DNA from: Nitrospirota bacterium
GTDB lineage: Bacteria > Nitrospinota_A > UBA7883 > JACRGQ01
Direction: 5' to 3'
Assembly: GCA_024275955.1 (NCBI GenBank)
Contig: JAJRYD010000007.1
Location: 1 to 64,000 of the forward strand
Length of the DNA: 64,000 nucleotides
The notes under the pieces were generated by a model. That model worked only from the letters and a program-made list of their open reading frames with translations, did no database searches and was not told the origin of the DNA. The position numbers and the translations under genes are program-made. Positions 8,315-17,212 of this stretch are shown here, piece after piece. Numbering within the stretch: the stretch's first letter is position 1; every line of letters starts with the position of its first letter.

Positions 8315-8602
8315 ATGAGTCTGGATCACCTTATTGGCGAGCTTCTCAAGGCGGTCGATAATTTCGGAGTTAATCTACCTGTTATCGGGTATACCAACGG
8401 CCTTGTTATCGTTGGGCTTTTGTTGTTTATCTGGTCGATGCTTATGCGGAAAAGAGCTTCGGAAAACCTTCCTCTTTTTTGCGGCAAATGCGGCAACTCA
8501 AGACACTCTCTTTTTGGTGATTACTCTTATTGCCACCTGAAATGCAAATACAACCCGCCTATGCGGACACAGGCTATAAAGTCTTTTTACAAAGAAACGT
8601 AA
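8315..8602 (+). CDS. Small membrane protein with C-terminal Cys cluster (95 aa)
   Basis: One membrane span at about residues 22-45, then a cytoplasmic-type tail with CGKC (56-59) and Cys73/Cys77, a possible zinc site. I do not recognise the family. The upstream region, about 190 bp after the MITE copy, is AT-rich with a T8-T9 tract before the start; the Shine-Dalgarno is weak. Convergent with the SpoIIE phosphatase gene 39 bp away. Confidence 0.55.
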   Translation: MSLDHLIGELLKAVDNFGVNLPVIGYTNGLVIVGLLLFIWSMLMRKRASENLPLFCGKCGNSRHSLFGDYSYCHLKCKYNPPMRTQAIKSFYKET

Positions 8603-8641
8603 AAAAAGGAGAAAAAAAATCTTTTCGGCAGGTCTTTGCCT

Positions 8642-10003
8642 TTAAGTTACCTTTGCGATAAGGAGAGATACGTCGTCGTTCCACTTTTCCGACGCGGTAT
8701 GTTCTTTAAATTTTGCTATAACGTTGTTCCCTATTTCTTCGGCAGATTTTTTTGAAAAATCGGCTGCATTTTTTATAAGACGTTTTTGCCCAAACTGCTC
8801 CCTTTCCTCATTCTCCCCTTCTGTAATTCCGTCAGTGTAAAAAATAATAATGTCGCCGGGGCTAAGTGTTATAGACTTCGATTTGAAAGTGTTGTCGAAA
8901 GGGAATCCCAAAGGAGAATCGGCTGACAGCAGTTCTGTGAAATCAGTTTCGCCGATGCCGGCTTTTAGCAAAATGGGCGGAAAGTGTCCAGCGTTGCAGA
9001 ATTTGAACTCTCGGCTTACGGTATCAAACAGCCCGTAAAAAGCGGTAGCATACATTTCGTGAGGGTTTGGGAACCTTTCCTCGATAAAAGATCTTAATTG
9101 CCTATCTATTTTGCCGACTACTGTTTTTAGGTCGCTATTTAGAGTCGCCTCTTTTAAAAAAAGCCCTCTAAGGAAAATAGTTATGTTGGCCGCTTCTATC
9201 CCATGTCCGACTACATCGGCTATTAGAACCGCCACTTTGTTGCCGATGTTCCAAACGTTGATAAGGTCTCCGCTTGGGTGTCCATCCCACGGAAAACATT
9301 TATGAAAAATTTCAAGGTTTGTGTTTTGTAGGTTTTCGCCCATGTCCGGCTCAAGCTTTTTTTGAATGTTTGATAGAAGCTTATAGTTATCGGCAGTCGC
9401 GCCTTGTTTTTTTATCGCGTTTTGCTGGGTGCTGATAAGCGTGTCCAAGTCGTTACAGACTTCTAGGCGGGCTTCAAAAGGATGTATAAGGCTTTGGATA
9501 AATCCCAGCATCTCCTTGCCGAACATCCCTTTGGTATCACCGGAGAAAAAGATAAAGCCGAGAGTCTTTCCTGCCTTATAAGGAAAGCGCATGTTGGCGA
9601 TAATTGTCTCGCGGAGAGATGTTTGCGATGAAACAGAAATACGCCCTTTCCCCAGTTCTCTTTTAAGATGATCTTCCATGTCGTTTATATAATCACCCCG
9701 CATACTCTCAAGAAGCGGCGCGAGGCTTGTAGCGGTAAGAGGCATTATAAAGAAGCTATCGAGAAACATTTTCTTTCTAAGTGCAACTTTTCTAATAATG
9801 CGTATTGGGGAGATAATGTTTTTATCGTTAATCGTTGTCACTCCTATACGGAATATTTTTCCAGTTTTTTTGCCTGTTTCGTAGCCGATTACTTTGATAG
9901 CGCTGTTAGCGATATCAATAAAGCTCTCTACAAGGCGTTTCGTATCGGAGATGGTGGAAAATGATTGAATCGCTCTCTCCTGCAATATCTCAAGTTGACC
10001 CAT
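8642..10003 (-). CDS. SpoIIE/RsbU-type PP2C serine phosphatase with N-terminal sensor region
   Basis: The N-terminal half (about 25-180) resembles a GAF-like sensor; the C-terminal half (about 215-453) is a PPM-type phosphatase. Conserved acidic metal sites are present: SGD (244-246), D263 in ADVVGHG, TDGITE (390-395) and NDD (442-444). Such enzymes dephosphorylate anti-sigma-factor antagonists in partner-switching signalling. No cognate kinase or antagonist gene lies in the window, so its target is unknown. No signal peptide or membrane span is seen. Single gene, convergent with its neighbour. Confidence 0.85.
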   Translation of the reverse strand: MGQLEILQERAIQSFSTISDTKRLVESFIDIANSAIKVIGYETGKKTGKIFRIGVTTINDKNIISPIRIIRKVALRKKMFLDSFFIMPLTATSLAPLLESMRGDYINDMEDHLKRELGKGRISVSSQTSLRETIIANMRFPYKAGKTLGFIFFSGDTKGMFGKEMLGFIQSLIHPFEARLEVCNDLDTLISTQQNAIKKQGATADNYKLLSNIQKKLEPDMGENLQNTNLEIFHKCFPWDGHPSGDLINVWNIGNKVAVLIADVVGHGIEAANITIFLRGLFLKEATLNSDLKTVVGKIDRQLRSFIEERFPNPHEMYATAFYGLFDTVSREFKFCNAGHFPPILLKAGIGETDFTELLSADSPLGFPFDNTFKSKSITLSPGDIIIFYTDGITEGENEEREQFGQKRLIKNAADFSKKSAEEIGNNVIAKFKEHTASEKWNDDVSLLIAKVT

Positions 10004-10187
10004 CGGAGGATTTTAGCACGATTAAATAGGTTGAGAGTAGCGAAGTGACGCGCCGTTTATCTAAAGAATTACGCAACCGCCCAAAAGCTGAACAGCACTG
10101 AGGGCTGGCATCTTTTTGGAACAGACGCGTGAGAACGAACCACCTTTGAAGGTTTTTAATAGCATCGGTTTTGGCAGAGAGGGAGGG

Positions 10188-10303
10188 ATTAGCTAAAGCC
10201 GTTTATTGAAAGAAACTCAAAGGAAGGCCCGCACCTGTCTCGCCTTCTTTCGAGTCTCAATTAAGGGCGGGGAAAACTCCGCTGACGCTTCGTTTTAGCT
10301 AAA
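10188..10303 (+). repeat. Repeat family B, copy 1, bounded by TTAGCTAAA palindromes
   Basis: 116 bp from ATTAGCTAAA (10188) to TTTAGCTAAA (10294). The interior aligns with the reverse complement of 39929-40049: GAAACTC, GAAGGC..GCAC, CGCCTTCT, GGGCGGGGAAA and GCTGACGCT blocks. It carries an imperfect hairpin with arms GAAACTCAAAGGAAGGC and GCCTTCTTTCGAGTCTC. The 24-bp ends (TTAGCTAAAGCCRTTTATTGAAAG) are repeated at 10189 and 10294. Noncoding. Confidence 0.75.
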
Positions 10304-10329
10304 GCCATTTATTGAAAGTTCTATAGGAA

Positions 10330-10377
10330 GACTCGCAGAAATATTTGCCTTCAGCAAATATTTTCGAACCCGAGAGA
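10330..10377. other. Long hairpin downstream of tRNA-Ser
   Basis: A perfect 10-bp stem, AAATATTTGC/GCAAATATTT around a 5-nt loop (10338-10362), sits inside weaker outer pairing (GACTC/GAGTC). It lies about 60-100 nt beyond the 3' end of the tRNA gene on the minus strand. There is no U-tract after it, so an intrinsic terminator is not supported; RNA processing or a repeat remnant is possible. Confidence 0.45.
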
Positions 10378-10433
10378 GTCCTCACCGACCGGCTCACGAT
10401 TTTTCCGCCAGCGGCCAAAGCCATTTCCGTAAA

Positions 10434-10524
<91 letters not shown>

Positions 10525-10694
10525 AACCGTTATTTGGTTCTCAAACGAAGGTGAGATTCTAACACAAAATGGAACTATTCTCGAAAAGAGCCTTGAAAAG
10601 TCTGAATAGGCGATCGAAAGCGATTTATTCGTCCGGCTAGGGTTATCTTCTAGCCTACATCGAGGGAAGAGCCGGCTTATGGCGGTTAGCGCTT

Positions 10695-11576
10695 CTATAG
10701 TCCTTTTAGGTTGATTTTCTTTCTGCCGAGATATTTACAAAAGCCACCCACCTCTACCCGCTGCACAGCTCTATGCTTTCTATATAGCCTAACTTTCAAA
10801 AGTGATGCTCCCCCAGGCTTTACTCCCTGCAAAACTTCCAGCTTTGTGAGGCCTGTAGGCGGTAGAGGCATCATGCCGTAACGGGCGATATATGCCGCGA
10901 GCGGGCCGGCCCCGCTGCCGGTTGCCGGATCTTCCGTTATGCCGACCGCAGGCGCGAACATTCTGCACCTAACAGCTCCCCTACTAATGGTAAACGGCAT
11001 CACAGCGGCAATTTTAAGATTCGCGGTGACGGAGGCATAAGCTTTTTTTCGTATTGCCGATTTTTTAAGAGCTGGAAGCGACGCAAGCGGAACGATTAAA
11101 AGCGGCAGTCCTGTCGACACTACCGTTGGTGCTCCGGCGATATCGCTTTCTTTTAGTCCAAGCAGTTTGGCCGTTTCGGCCGCTTCTGTCTTCTTTCCAA
11201 AAGTGGGCCTGCCTTGATCCATAAGTATGGAAGAATCTGGCTGTAGGGAAAGCGGAATAAATCTTCTACCTATCTGCTGTATGAAACGTTTTTTCTTTTT
11301 TTCAAGCCTGTTCGACTTCAAAAGGGTGTAGAGCGTTCCTATAGACGGATGGCCTGCGAACTGTAGCTCCTTTTCCGGCGTAAAGAAGCGTACCCTGTAG
11401 TCGGCTTGCGAAGATGGGGCAAAGACGAAAGATGTTTCGGAATAGCCGAGCTTTTTGGCGATAGCCTGCATCTGTTTGACCGTTAGTGAAGAAGAATCTT
11501 GAAACACGGCAAGGTGGTTGCCGTTTTTTTTGCCGCGGGTGAAAACACGGAGTATGTCGTAAGATAAGAAGGGCAT
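10695..11576 (-). CDS. PhzF-family isomerase/epimerase (293 aa)
   Basis: Diaminopimelate-epimerase-fold protein of the PhzF/YddE family. Visible signatures: catalytic Glu47 in YSETSF, FAGHP (73-77) and EDPATGSG (215-222). Length fits the family. The natural substrate is not known from sequence; there are no phenazine genes nearby. Monocistronic, with 230 bp including a MITE between it and the porin 3' end. Confidence 0.85.
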   Translation of the reverse strand: MPFLSYDILRVFTRGKKNGNHLAVFQDSSSLTVKQMQAIAKKLGYSETSFVFAPSSQADYRVRFFTPEKELQFAGHPSIGTLYTLLKSNRLEKKKKRFIQQIGRRFIPLSLQPDSSILMDQGRPTFGKKTEAAETAKLLGLKESDIAGAPTVVSTGLPLLIVPLASLPALKKSAIRKKAYASVTANLKIAAVMPFTISRGAVRCRMFAPAVGITEDPATGSGAGPLAAYIARYGMMPLPPTGLTKLEVLQGVKPGGASLLKVRLYRKHRAVQRVEVGGFCKYLGRKKINLKGL

Positions 11577-11680
11577 CCCCCCATTCTATTCGATTATTCT
11601 CTTAACGGTTAAGAAAACCTTTTCTTACTGTCAAATAGAAATTAGGTATGCTGTGAGGGGGAGCGTGCTACATTTATTAG

Positions 11681-11809
11681 GGGGCTGTTTCCAAAAGAGT
11701 TTTTTTGAGCATTTTAAGGGGGATTTCATTTCCAAACTTCTTTAAGATAGAGTCTTTAGAGATTGGTAATTTATAGAAAAATCAAATTTATCTCATTCGG
11801 CAACAGCCC
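11681..11809 (-). mobile_element. MITE family A, copy 3 with 5-bp target duplication
   Basis: Reverse orientation: GGGGCTGTTTCC at left, CGGCAACAGCCC at right. Flanked by exact ATTAG duplications at 11676-11680 and 11810-11814. The right duplication contains the stop codon of the porin gene (TAA on the minus strand, 11811-11813), so the element sits immediately after that stop. Its hairpin potential could end the porin transcript. Confidence 0.92.
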
Positions 11810-11810
11810 A

Positions 11811-12983
11811 TTAGAAGTCTAGCTGTAGCCTGGCTCCGGCTATCATAACAGTTCTGTTGCTTGCTCTTTCGAGGTTGCTGTGCATCTGAAAATCTGGAGT
11901 AATCGAAACTCCTTTGGTGAGATGCATGTAATAGTAGAGTTCCATAACGCTCTGCCCAGAATAACTGCTTGGGCTGGAAATACTTTTGTTGTTTGTCACC
12001 ATGCCGTAGCCAAAGCCTATATGGTCTTTTCTTCTGCCCCACATTGCGCCGCCTATATGAGCGCCGAAAGCGGAACCATTTTTAATCCTGTTTTCTTCAA
12101 ACTTTGTCGGTTGCGACGCGAAGCGCAAAAAGATGCCTATATCATTCGTTATCATCTGGTCGAGACTGATGCCAAACCCTATGTTTGCCTCCTTTTCGCC
12201 TCCGCTTGTCAGCGTGTAGTTTCTATTATCCCATACGAGGTAGAAGCGGTAGTTGCCTTCGCCCCCCAAAAGGTTCGGCTTTAGGTTTATTTGGCCTACA
12301 TGGAAAGAACTATTGCCCACATTCTCATATTGAAACGCTCCGACATAGCTGAGTTCAAGAAAGCTTGCTATAGCGGTGTTTATCTTGTATCCGGGCGCGT
12401 AGTAGTTGTCTAGTTCGTTAAACACGGTGCCTGCCATCGTTACGAATATTCCGGCAAGGAACTGGTCTGTCTCGCTGCCGGCTAGTCTATTTTGGTCGTA
12501 CAGAGAATGTATATCCATTTTCCCAAGGCTTACGATAGCCCTATCCCAAAAGAGCAGGCCTTCGTAGTATACTTCCGAAGTTTTCAAACCTTGCTGGACG
12601 GAGCCATCCGCGTTAGAGTAGGCGGCGCGGTATCTGTTGTAATCGGGAGAGATGGTGCTGTAACTCGTCGGCGGTACGGCACTGTTGTCTCTCAGGTTCT
12701 GGGCAATTCCTTCTCCTTCAGCCGCTTCAAAGTGAACTACAATCTTTTGTTTGTCTGATAACCTTGATTCCACCATAAGGTTGAGAGAGTAGGAAAAGTT
12801 GGCCTGATCCAGTGTGCGTGTGGTTTTATCGGCATTGCCGATGGTCGACTGATAAACTGACGTAATACCGCCGCTTAGATCGAGCCGTTTATACCAGTCG
12901 CCTTTACTCTTGGCAAGTGCCGTAGACGGCGAAAGCATGAGCGCTGTAACAAGAAACACCGATACCGTTTTTAACAACCTCAT
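11811..12983 (-). CDS. Outer-membrane porin, OprB-like (390 aa)
   Basis: Signal peptide (MRLLKTVSVFLVTALMLSPS, cleavage after TALA) followed by a long run of alternating beta-strand pattern rich in aromatic and Gly/Ser/Asn residues, ending in LQLDF with the terminal Phe needed for barrel assembly. Segments such as KQKIVVHFEAAEGEG and the single-barrel size fit carbohydrate-selective/OprB-type porins; substrate unknown. Transcribed alone; a MITE lies against its stop codon. Confidence 0.75.
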   Translation of the reverse strand: MRLLKTVSVFLVTALMLSPSTALAKSKGDWYKRLDLSGGITSVYQSTIGNADKTTRTLDQANFSYSLNLMVESRLSDKQKIVVHFEAAEGEGIAQNLRDNSAVPPTSYSTISPDYNRYRAAYSNADGSVQQGLKTSEVYYEGLLFWDRAIVSLGKMDIHSLYDQNRLAGSETDQFLAGIFVTMAGTVFNELDNYYAPGYKINTAIASFLELSYVGAFQYENVGNSSFHVGQINLKPNLLGGEGNYRFYLVWDNRNYTLTSGGEKEANIGFGISLDQMITNDIGIFLRFASQPTKFEENRIKNGSAFGAHIGGAMWGRRKDHIGFGYGMVTNNKSISSPSSYSGQSVMELYYYMHLTKGVSITPDFQMHSNLERASNRTVMIAGARLQLDF

Positions 12984-13208
12984 AACCCTCTCCTAATCTC
13001 TGGAAGCTTTGCCACTTAGCTAGTGTCAAATTTCATTCAAATAAAACCGTTCCACCCCTTTATGGGCAAAAGCTGTACCAGACAGAGGGAAACTGCTTGC
13101 CACAGTAAGTTTGATTGTGCTAACTAATTGTAAGAAATGTGTTTATAGTTAAATAATAGTGATGCTTCAGGCCGGCGGGGCGGTGGCTCTATTAGGGTAT
13201 GGCCAGCT

Positions 13209-13928
13209 TTAGCTGTCAAAAGTCCGGCATTCGGCCAACGCTTCAAAGATCGCCAGCCCGTCAGCATTGCCGAGGATTTTTTCCGCGTTTCTTTCCGGGT
13301 GGGGCATTAGGCCGAAGATATTTCTTTGCCTATTGCAGATTCCGGCGATATTGGAGATAGAGCCGTTCGGGTTTGCCTCTTGGTTCACGTTTCCATTTTC
13401 ATCGCAATACCGCAGAACTATCTGGTTGTTCGCTTTTAATGTTTCGAGCGTTTTTTCGTCGCAGAAATAGTTGCCGTCGTGGTGGGCTATCGGGATTTTA
13501 AGCACGGCCCCTTTTTCGATACCTCTTGTTGCCGGGGTGTCGTTACGCTCTACTTTTACGAAAATATCTTTGCAGATGAATTTGCACGAGCTGTTGCTTA
13601 TAAGCGCGCCGGGTAAAAGCCCGCTTTCCAAGAGAACCTGAAAGCCGTTGCAGATGCCGATTACCACTCCGCCGTTTTGAGCGAACTCGATAACAGGCTT
13701 CATTATGGGAGAGAACTTAGCTATAGAACCGCACCTCAAATAGTCGCCGTACGAAAACCCTCCGGGAAGAACGAGTACGTCAATCCCTTTAAGCGATGTC
13801 TCTTTGTGCCATATCTCATCTACCTCCGCTTTGAGAACTTTTTCGATAACATAGAGGGTATCTTTTTCGCAGTTGGAACCGGGGAAGTTTACTACCCCGA
13901 ACCTTGCCTTGCCTGTAGCTGTAGTCAT
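13209..13928 (-). CDS. purQ: Phosphoribosylformylglycinamidine synthase subunit I (glutaminase)
   Basis: Glutamine amidotransferase subunit that supplies ammonia to PurL in step 4 of purine synthesis. Nucleophile Cys93 in GICNGFQ and the His210/Glu212 of MPHPER are present; length (239) fits the separate PurQ of PurS/Q/L systems. The partner PurL is not in the window. It follows purS after a 220-bp spacer that holds a small frame, and ends the operon. Confidence 0.95.
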   Translation of the reverse strand: MTTATGKARFGVVNFPGSNCEKDTLYVIEKVLKAEVDEIWHKETSLKGIDVLVLPGGFSYGDYLRCGSIAKFSPIMKPVIEFAQNGGVVIGICNGFQVLLESGLLPGALISNSSCKFICKDIFVKVERNDTPATRGIEKGAVLKIPIAHHDGNYFCDEKTLETLKANNQIVLRYCDENGNVNQEANPNGSISNIAGICNRQRNIFGLMPHPERNAEKILGNADGLAIFEALAECRTFDS

Positions 13929-13948
13929 TCGATAAAAGCCTCAAATTG

Positions 13949-14149
13949 TCAATCGGAAAGGGTGCGCAAGCACAATACGGGAGATGCTAACTTTTCAACT
14001 CCCTCACTATCCTCAAGGAGTGGATCAAGGGGCGGTTTCCATTTGGGCAACCTTTCCGTCCAGCATTCGCAAGCCACCTTCTCTTGGAAAAAGTGGGTGG
14101 AAAATGGGGGAGACCCTACGATGATATTTCTTTCAGAGGTAGCCGCCAT
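13949..14149 (-). CDS. Small open frame between purS and purQ (66 aa), unknown
   Basis: Its ATG directly abuts the purS stop (TAGATG) and its end is 20 bp before purQ, so translation could be coupled. The product is Pro/Lys/Glu-rich with three cysteines and matches nothing I recognise. In most genomes purS and purQ are adjacent, so this is an insert in the operon: a small gene, or non-coding sequence that happens to stay open. Doubtful. Confidence 0.3.
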   Translation of the reverse strand: MAATSERNIIVGSPPFSTHFFQEKVACECWTERLPKWKPPLDPLLEDSEGVEKLASPVLCLRTLSD

Positions 14150-14392
14150 CTATTTATTCGGCTCTGCGTTTATCTTAAAATTTTCCGTAACAGGGTTGCT
14201 AAGGAGTTTTAGGCACATATCTTTAACAGCCTCTTTCTGATTGCCGCTACCGTCCATCTCTATCTCTATAGATTTTCCTATACGGACACCTTTGACAGAA
14301 TTAAACCCAAGAGACTGTAGAGCATGTTCTACAGCTTTGCCTTGCGGATCTAGTATTCCTTCTTTTAGAGATACAGTTACGCTTACTTTCAT
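14150..14392 (-). CDS. purS: Phosphoribosylformylglycinamidine synthase subunit PurS
   Basis: An 80-residue protein with the PurS pattern: [19 protein letters not shown] near the start, [16 protein letters not shown] in the middle. PurS bridges PurL and PurQ in the small-subunit form of the enzyme. The start overlaps the purC 3' end by 4 bp (ATGA), showing translational coupling. Confidence 0.93.
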   Translation of the reverse strand: MKVSVTVSLKEGILDPQGKAVEHALQSLGFNSVKGVRIGKSIEIEMDGSGNQKEAVKDMCLKLLSNPVTENFKINAEPNK

Positions 14393-14613
14393 TTGCCGGT
14401 AACTCGTGTCAGCACTTCGTTGTAGGCGCTTTCTACTCCGCCGAGGTCGAACCGGAACCTATCTTTATCGAGCTTTTTTCCTGTATCTACATCCCACAGC
14501 CTGCATGAGTCGGGCGATATCTCGTCGGCCAGCAGTATCTCGCCGTTCGATTTTCCGAACTCCAGTTTAAAATCGACAAGATTTATATTTATCTTTTTAA
14601 AAAACTCGACCAT
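14389..14613 (-). CDS. purC: SAICAR synthetase, C-terminal part of frameshifted purC
   Basis: Carries the last third of PurC: the KLEFG and [15 protein letters not shown] substrate-site segments. In an intact protein it follows the upstream part directly. The frame itself is open into the overlap; ATG at 14613 is an internal Met, not a credible independent start (no ribosome-binding site). The break is repaired by one extra A in the A5 run at 14627-14631 (minus-strand context GCAAAAAGA), giving [11 protein letters not shown] across the joint, as expected for the family. Confidence 0.85.
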   Translation of the reverse strand: MVEFFKKININLVDFKLEFGKSNGEILLADEISPDSCRLWDVDTGKKLDKDRFRFDLGGVESAYNEVLTRVTGK

Positions 14614-14621
14614 AAGGCGGT

Positions 14622-15116
14622 TTATCTTTTTGCCTCTGCGCTTATATGCTCGACATCCTCTTTAGTGCCGAACCCGAACGCGGTTATGTAATCGCTGTTT
14701 ATCATCGGGTCGTCCAGATCGTCGTCTTTGTAGTAGAACTCCAATATAGGGTGCGTCAGCAGTTCACCTTCTTCTTTGCCAAGCTTTTTAGCAAGCGAGC
14801 CGGCTACTATGTTCCGCATAACCACTTCTACCGGCAGGATATCCACCTTCCTTACAAGCTGTTCTCTTTCATTTAAGGTTTTTACCAGATGGGTCTTTAT
14901 CCCGTGTTCCTCAAGATAGTGAAATATTTTTGTGGAAAACGCATTATTGATAATTCCTTTGTCGGCTATAGATCCTTTTTTCTTTGCGTTAAAGGCCGAC
15001 GCGTCATCCTTGAAATATTGTATTACAAGCTTAGGGTCGCTGGTTGCGAATATCAGTTTCGCCTTTCCTTCGTACAGTTGCTCCCCTTTTTCAGGGATAT
15101 TTATATTATCCGCCAT
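14622..15116 (-). CDS. purC: SAICAR synthetase, N-terminal part of frameshifted purC
   Basis: PurC ligates aspartate to CAIR in purine synthesis. This part (164 aa) holds the ATP-binding [10 protein letters not shown] start, the SIADKG and VEVVMRNI segments and KDDDLDDPM. It stops right after ...SAEAKR because the reading frame shifts in an A5 run; the remaining about 75 residues continue in the -1 frame. Joined, the length is the usual about 238. Since PurC is normally indispensable for purine prototrophy, either ribosomes slip here, the base call is wrong, or the mutation is recent. Confidence 0.88.
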   Translation of the reverse strand: MADNINIPEKGEQLYEGKAKLIFATSDPKLVIQYFKDDASAFNAKKKGSIADKGIINNAFSTKIFHYLEEHGIKTHLVKTLNEREQLVRKVDILPVEVVMRNIVAGSLAKKLGKEEGELLTHPILEFYYKDDDLDDPMINSDYITAFGFGTKEDVEHISAEAKR

Positions 15117-15151
15117 TTTTCACTCCACCAGATTTTATTTGAAATAGGTTC

Positions 15152-16444
15152 TCAGCCAAAAACACGTTTAAAGATGTCGTCGACCTTCCTGAGATAATAG
15201 TTCAGGTCGAACAGTTCTTCAATCTTTTCCGGTGCTACTCTTTGAGTAATTTCAGAAGCTTCAAGTACCAAATCTTTAAACGGTTTTTTATCTTTCCACG
15301 CCTTCATCGCCTCTTTTTGCACCATCGCGTATGCCTCTTCGCGCGTAAGCCCCGTGTTTACAAGTTCCAACATAAGCCGTTGGGAGTAAAAAAGGCCGTA
15401 GGAGGCGTTGATATTTTCCATCATCCGTTCAGGATAGACTAAAAGTCCGTCAATGATATTTGTAAGCTTATTTAGCATGTAATGTACCAGCGTAGTCGAA
15501 TCGGGGATAATCACCCGCTCTACCGAGGAGTGGCTTATATCGCGTTCGTGCCAGAGCGCCACATTTTCCAGCGCCGCCTGCGCGTTACCGCGGACTACGC
15601 GGGCAAGGCCGCATATCTGCTCGCAGTTGACAGGGTTTCTTTTGTGAGGCATAGCAGATGAACCTTTTTGCCCTTTAGAGAAAAACTCCTCCGCTTCCAG
15701 CACTTCGGTTCTTTGGAGATGCCGTATTTCAAGCGCCACTCTATCCATAGAAGAGGCTATTACGGCAAGCGTACTCATATATTCAGCATGCCTATCGCGC
15801 TGTATTATCTGCGTCGATATCGGCGCTGGTTTTAGGTCCATCTTGTCGCAGACATATTCTTCTATGCTCTGGTCTAGGTGGGCATGCGTGCCGACCGCGC
15901 CGGAGATAAGGCCTACCCCTATAGTTTCGATGGCGTTTATAAGCCTGTCGCGGTTTCGCTCCATCTCTGCGTACCAGAGGGCAACCTTTAGCCCAAAAGT
16001 GGTAGGCTCGGCATGCACGCCGTGCGTCCGGCCGATGCACGGTGTCATCTTATGTTCCTTCGCTTTTTTCTCAAGCGCGTCTATAAGTTCGTTTAGCTTT
16101 TCTAGTATCAGCCATCCGGCCCGCTTGCTAAGGGCGCAAAGGGCGGTATCGCCGACATCGGAAGATGTAAGCCCCATATGGATAAAGCGCGAATCCGGCC
16201 CGACATTTTCCGCTACGCTCGTAAGGAAAGCTATTACATCGTGCTTAACCTCTTTTTCTATCTCGTCTATCCTCTCAACGCTGAATGCCGCTTTCTCTTT
16301 TATCGTCTTTAACGCTTCTTCCGGTATGTTGCCAAGCTTCGCGTGAGCTTCGCAGGCGAAAATCTCTACTTCAAGCCATGTTTCAAACTTGTTTTGCGGC
16401 GACCATAGCTCGACCATATCCTCCAAGCTGTATCTCTTTATCAT
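15152..16444 (-). CDS. purB: Adenylosuccinate lyase
   Basis: Cleaves SAICAR and adenylosuccinate, releasing fumarate. The family signature SSAMPHKRNP is at 262-271, the general-acid region GRTHG.H at 138-144, and FIHMGLTSSDVGDT at 87-100. 430 residues, normal for the short bacterial form. Starts 3 bp after the stop of the metallo-hydrolase gene and precedes purC by 35 bp. Confidence 0.97.
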   Translation of the reverse strand: MIKRYSLEDMVELWSPQNKFETWLEVEIFACEAHAKLGNIPEEALKTIKEKAAFSVERIDEIEKEVKHDVIAFLTSVAENVGPDSRFIHMGLTSSDVGDTALCALSKRAGWLILEKLNELIDALEKKAKEHKMTPCIGRTHGVHAEPTTFGLKVALWYAEMERNRDRLINAIETIGVGLISGAVGTHAHLDQSIEEYVCDKMDLKPAPISTQIIQRDRHAEYMSTLAVIASSMDRVALEIRHLQRTEVLEAEEFFSKGQKGSSAMPHKRNPVNCEQICGLARVVRGNAQAALENVALWHERDISHSSVERVIIPDSTTLVHYMLNKLTNIIDGLLVYPERMMENINASYGLFYSQRLMLELVNTGLTREEAYAMVQKEAMKAWKDKKPFKDLVLEASEITQRVAPEKIEELFDLNYYLRKVDDIFKRVFG

Positions 16445-16447
16445 CGG

Positions 16448-17212
16448 TTAAACCTCAAAAACTTTCCCCGGTCCGTTTTGCGTTGCGATTTCGTATTCCA
16501 CATCACTCTCTCCAAATATCCTCTCGGCCTCCTGCCTTACAAGGTTTGGATTATTATTGATTTCGCTCAGATGCGCAAATATTACGGTGGCAAGCAGGTT
16601 GCCGCCGGCATAGCCGATAAGCTCGGCACACTCGTCGTTAGAAAGATGCCCGCCTTTACCAGATATCCTTTCCTTTAAATGCCACGGGTACGGCCCGATA
16701 TCAAGAAGCTCGCTACTGTGGTTCGATTCGATAACCGCGAGGTGAGCTGTCCGTATTTTTTCTACGATTATGCCGGTAACGAACCCTGCATCGGTAATGC
16801 TTACCGCTTTTCTACCGCCGGATTCTAAAAGAAAACCTATAGGCTCCACTCCGTCATGCGGGATATTAAAAGGGTTTACCGTAATATCGCCTACAGCAAA
16901 ATCTTCTTCGGAAGTTATAAGGTTTACCTCCACGCTTTCTTTTAGCTGTCCGTTAAGAGAGCTTCTGGTGCCTTTTGTCATGTAGACAGAGAGGGCGTAA
17001 CGGCGCGCGAGAACATCTACCCCTTTCATATGGTCGCTATGTTCGTGGGTTACGAGTATCGCACTTAGGCGCGCAGGATCGAAGCTTATTGTTTCAAGCC
17101 GTTTTTCCGTCTCTTTCGCACTAAAGCCTGCGTCTATTAAGAGAGCTGTCGAGCCGGTATAGGCAAGCGTAGAGTTGCCTTTGCTTCCACTGCCAAGTAC
17201 GCAAAGCTTCAT
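16448..17212 (-). CDS. Metallo-beta-lactamase-fold hydrolase, YycJ/WalJ-like
   Basis: Contains the dinuclear metal motif HEHSDH (56-61) with a preceding LGSGSKGNST (7-14) start typical of the YycJ branch, whose members act as 5'-3' double-strand DNA exonucleases in some bacteria. Further metal ligands are in PHDGVEPIGF, SITDAGF and SNHSSELL. Its ATG overlaps the end of the upstream gene by 4 bp; operonic with purB. Confidence 0.85.
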   Translation of the reverse strand: MKLCVLGSGSKGNSTLAYTGSTALLIDAGFSAKETEKRLETISFDPARLSAILVTHEHSDHMKGVDVLARRYALSVYMTKGTRSSLNGQLKESVEVNLITSEEDFAVGDITVNPFNIPHDGVEPIGFLLESGGRKAVSITDAGFVTGIIVEKIRTAHLAVIESNHSSELLDIGPYPWHLKERISGKGGHLSNDECAELIGYAGGNLLATVIFAHLSEINNNPNLVRQEAERIFGESDVEYEIATQNGPGKVFEV

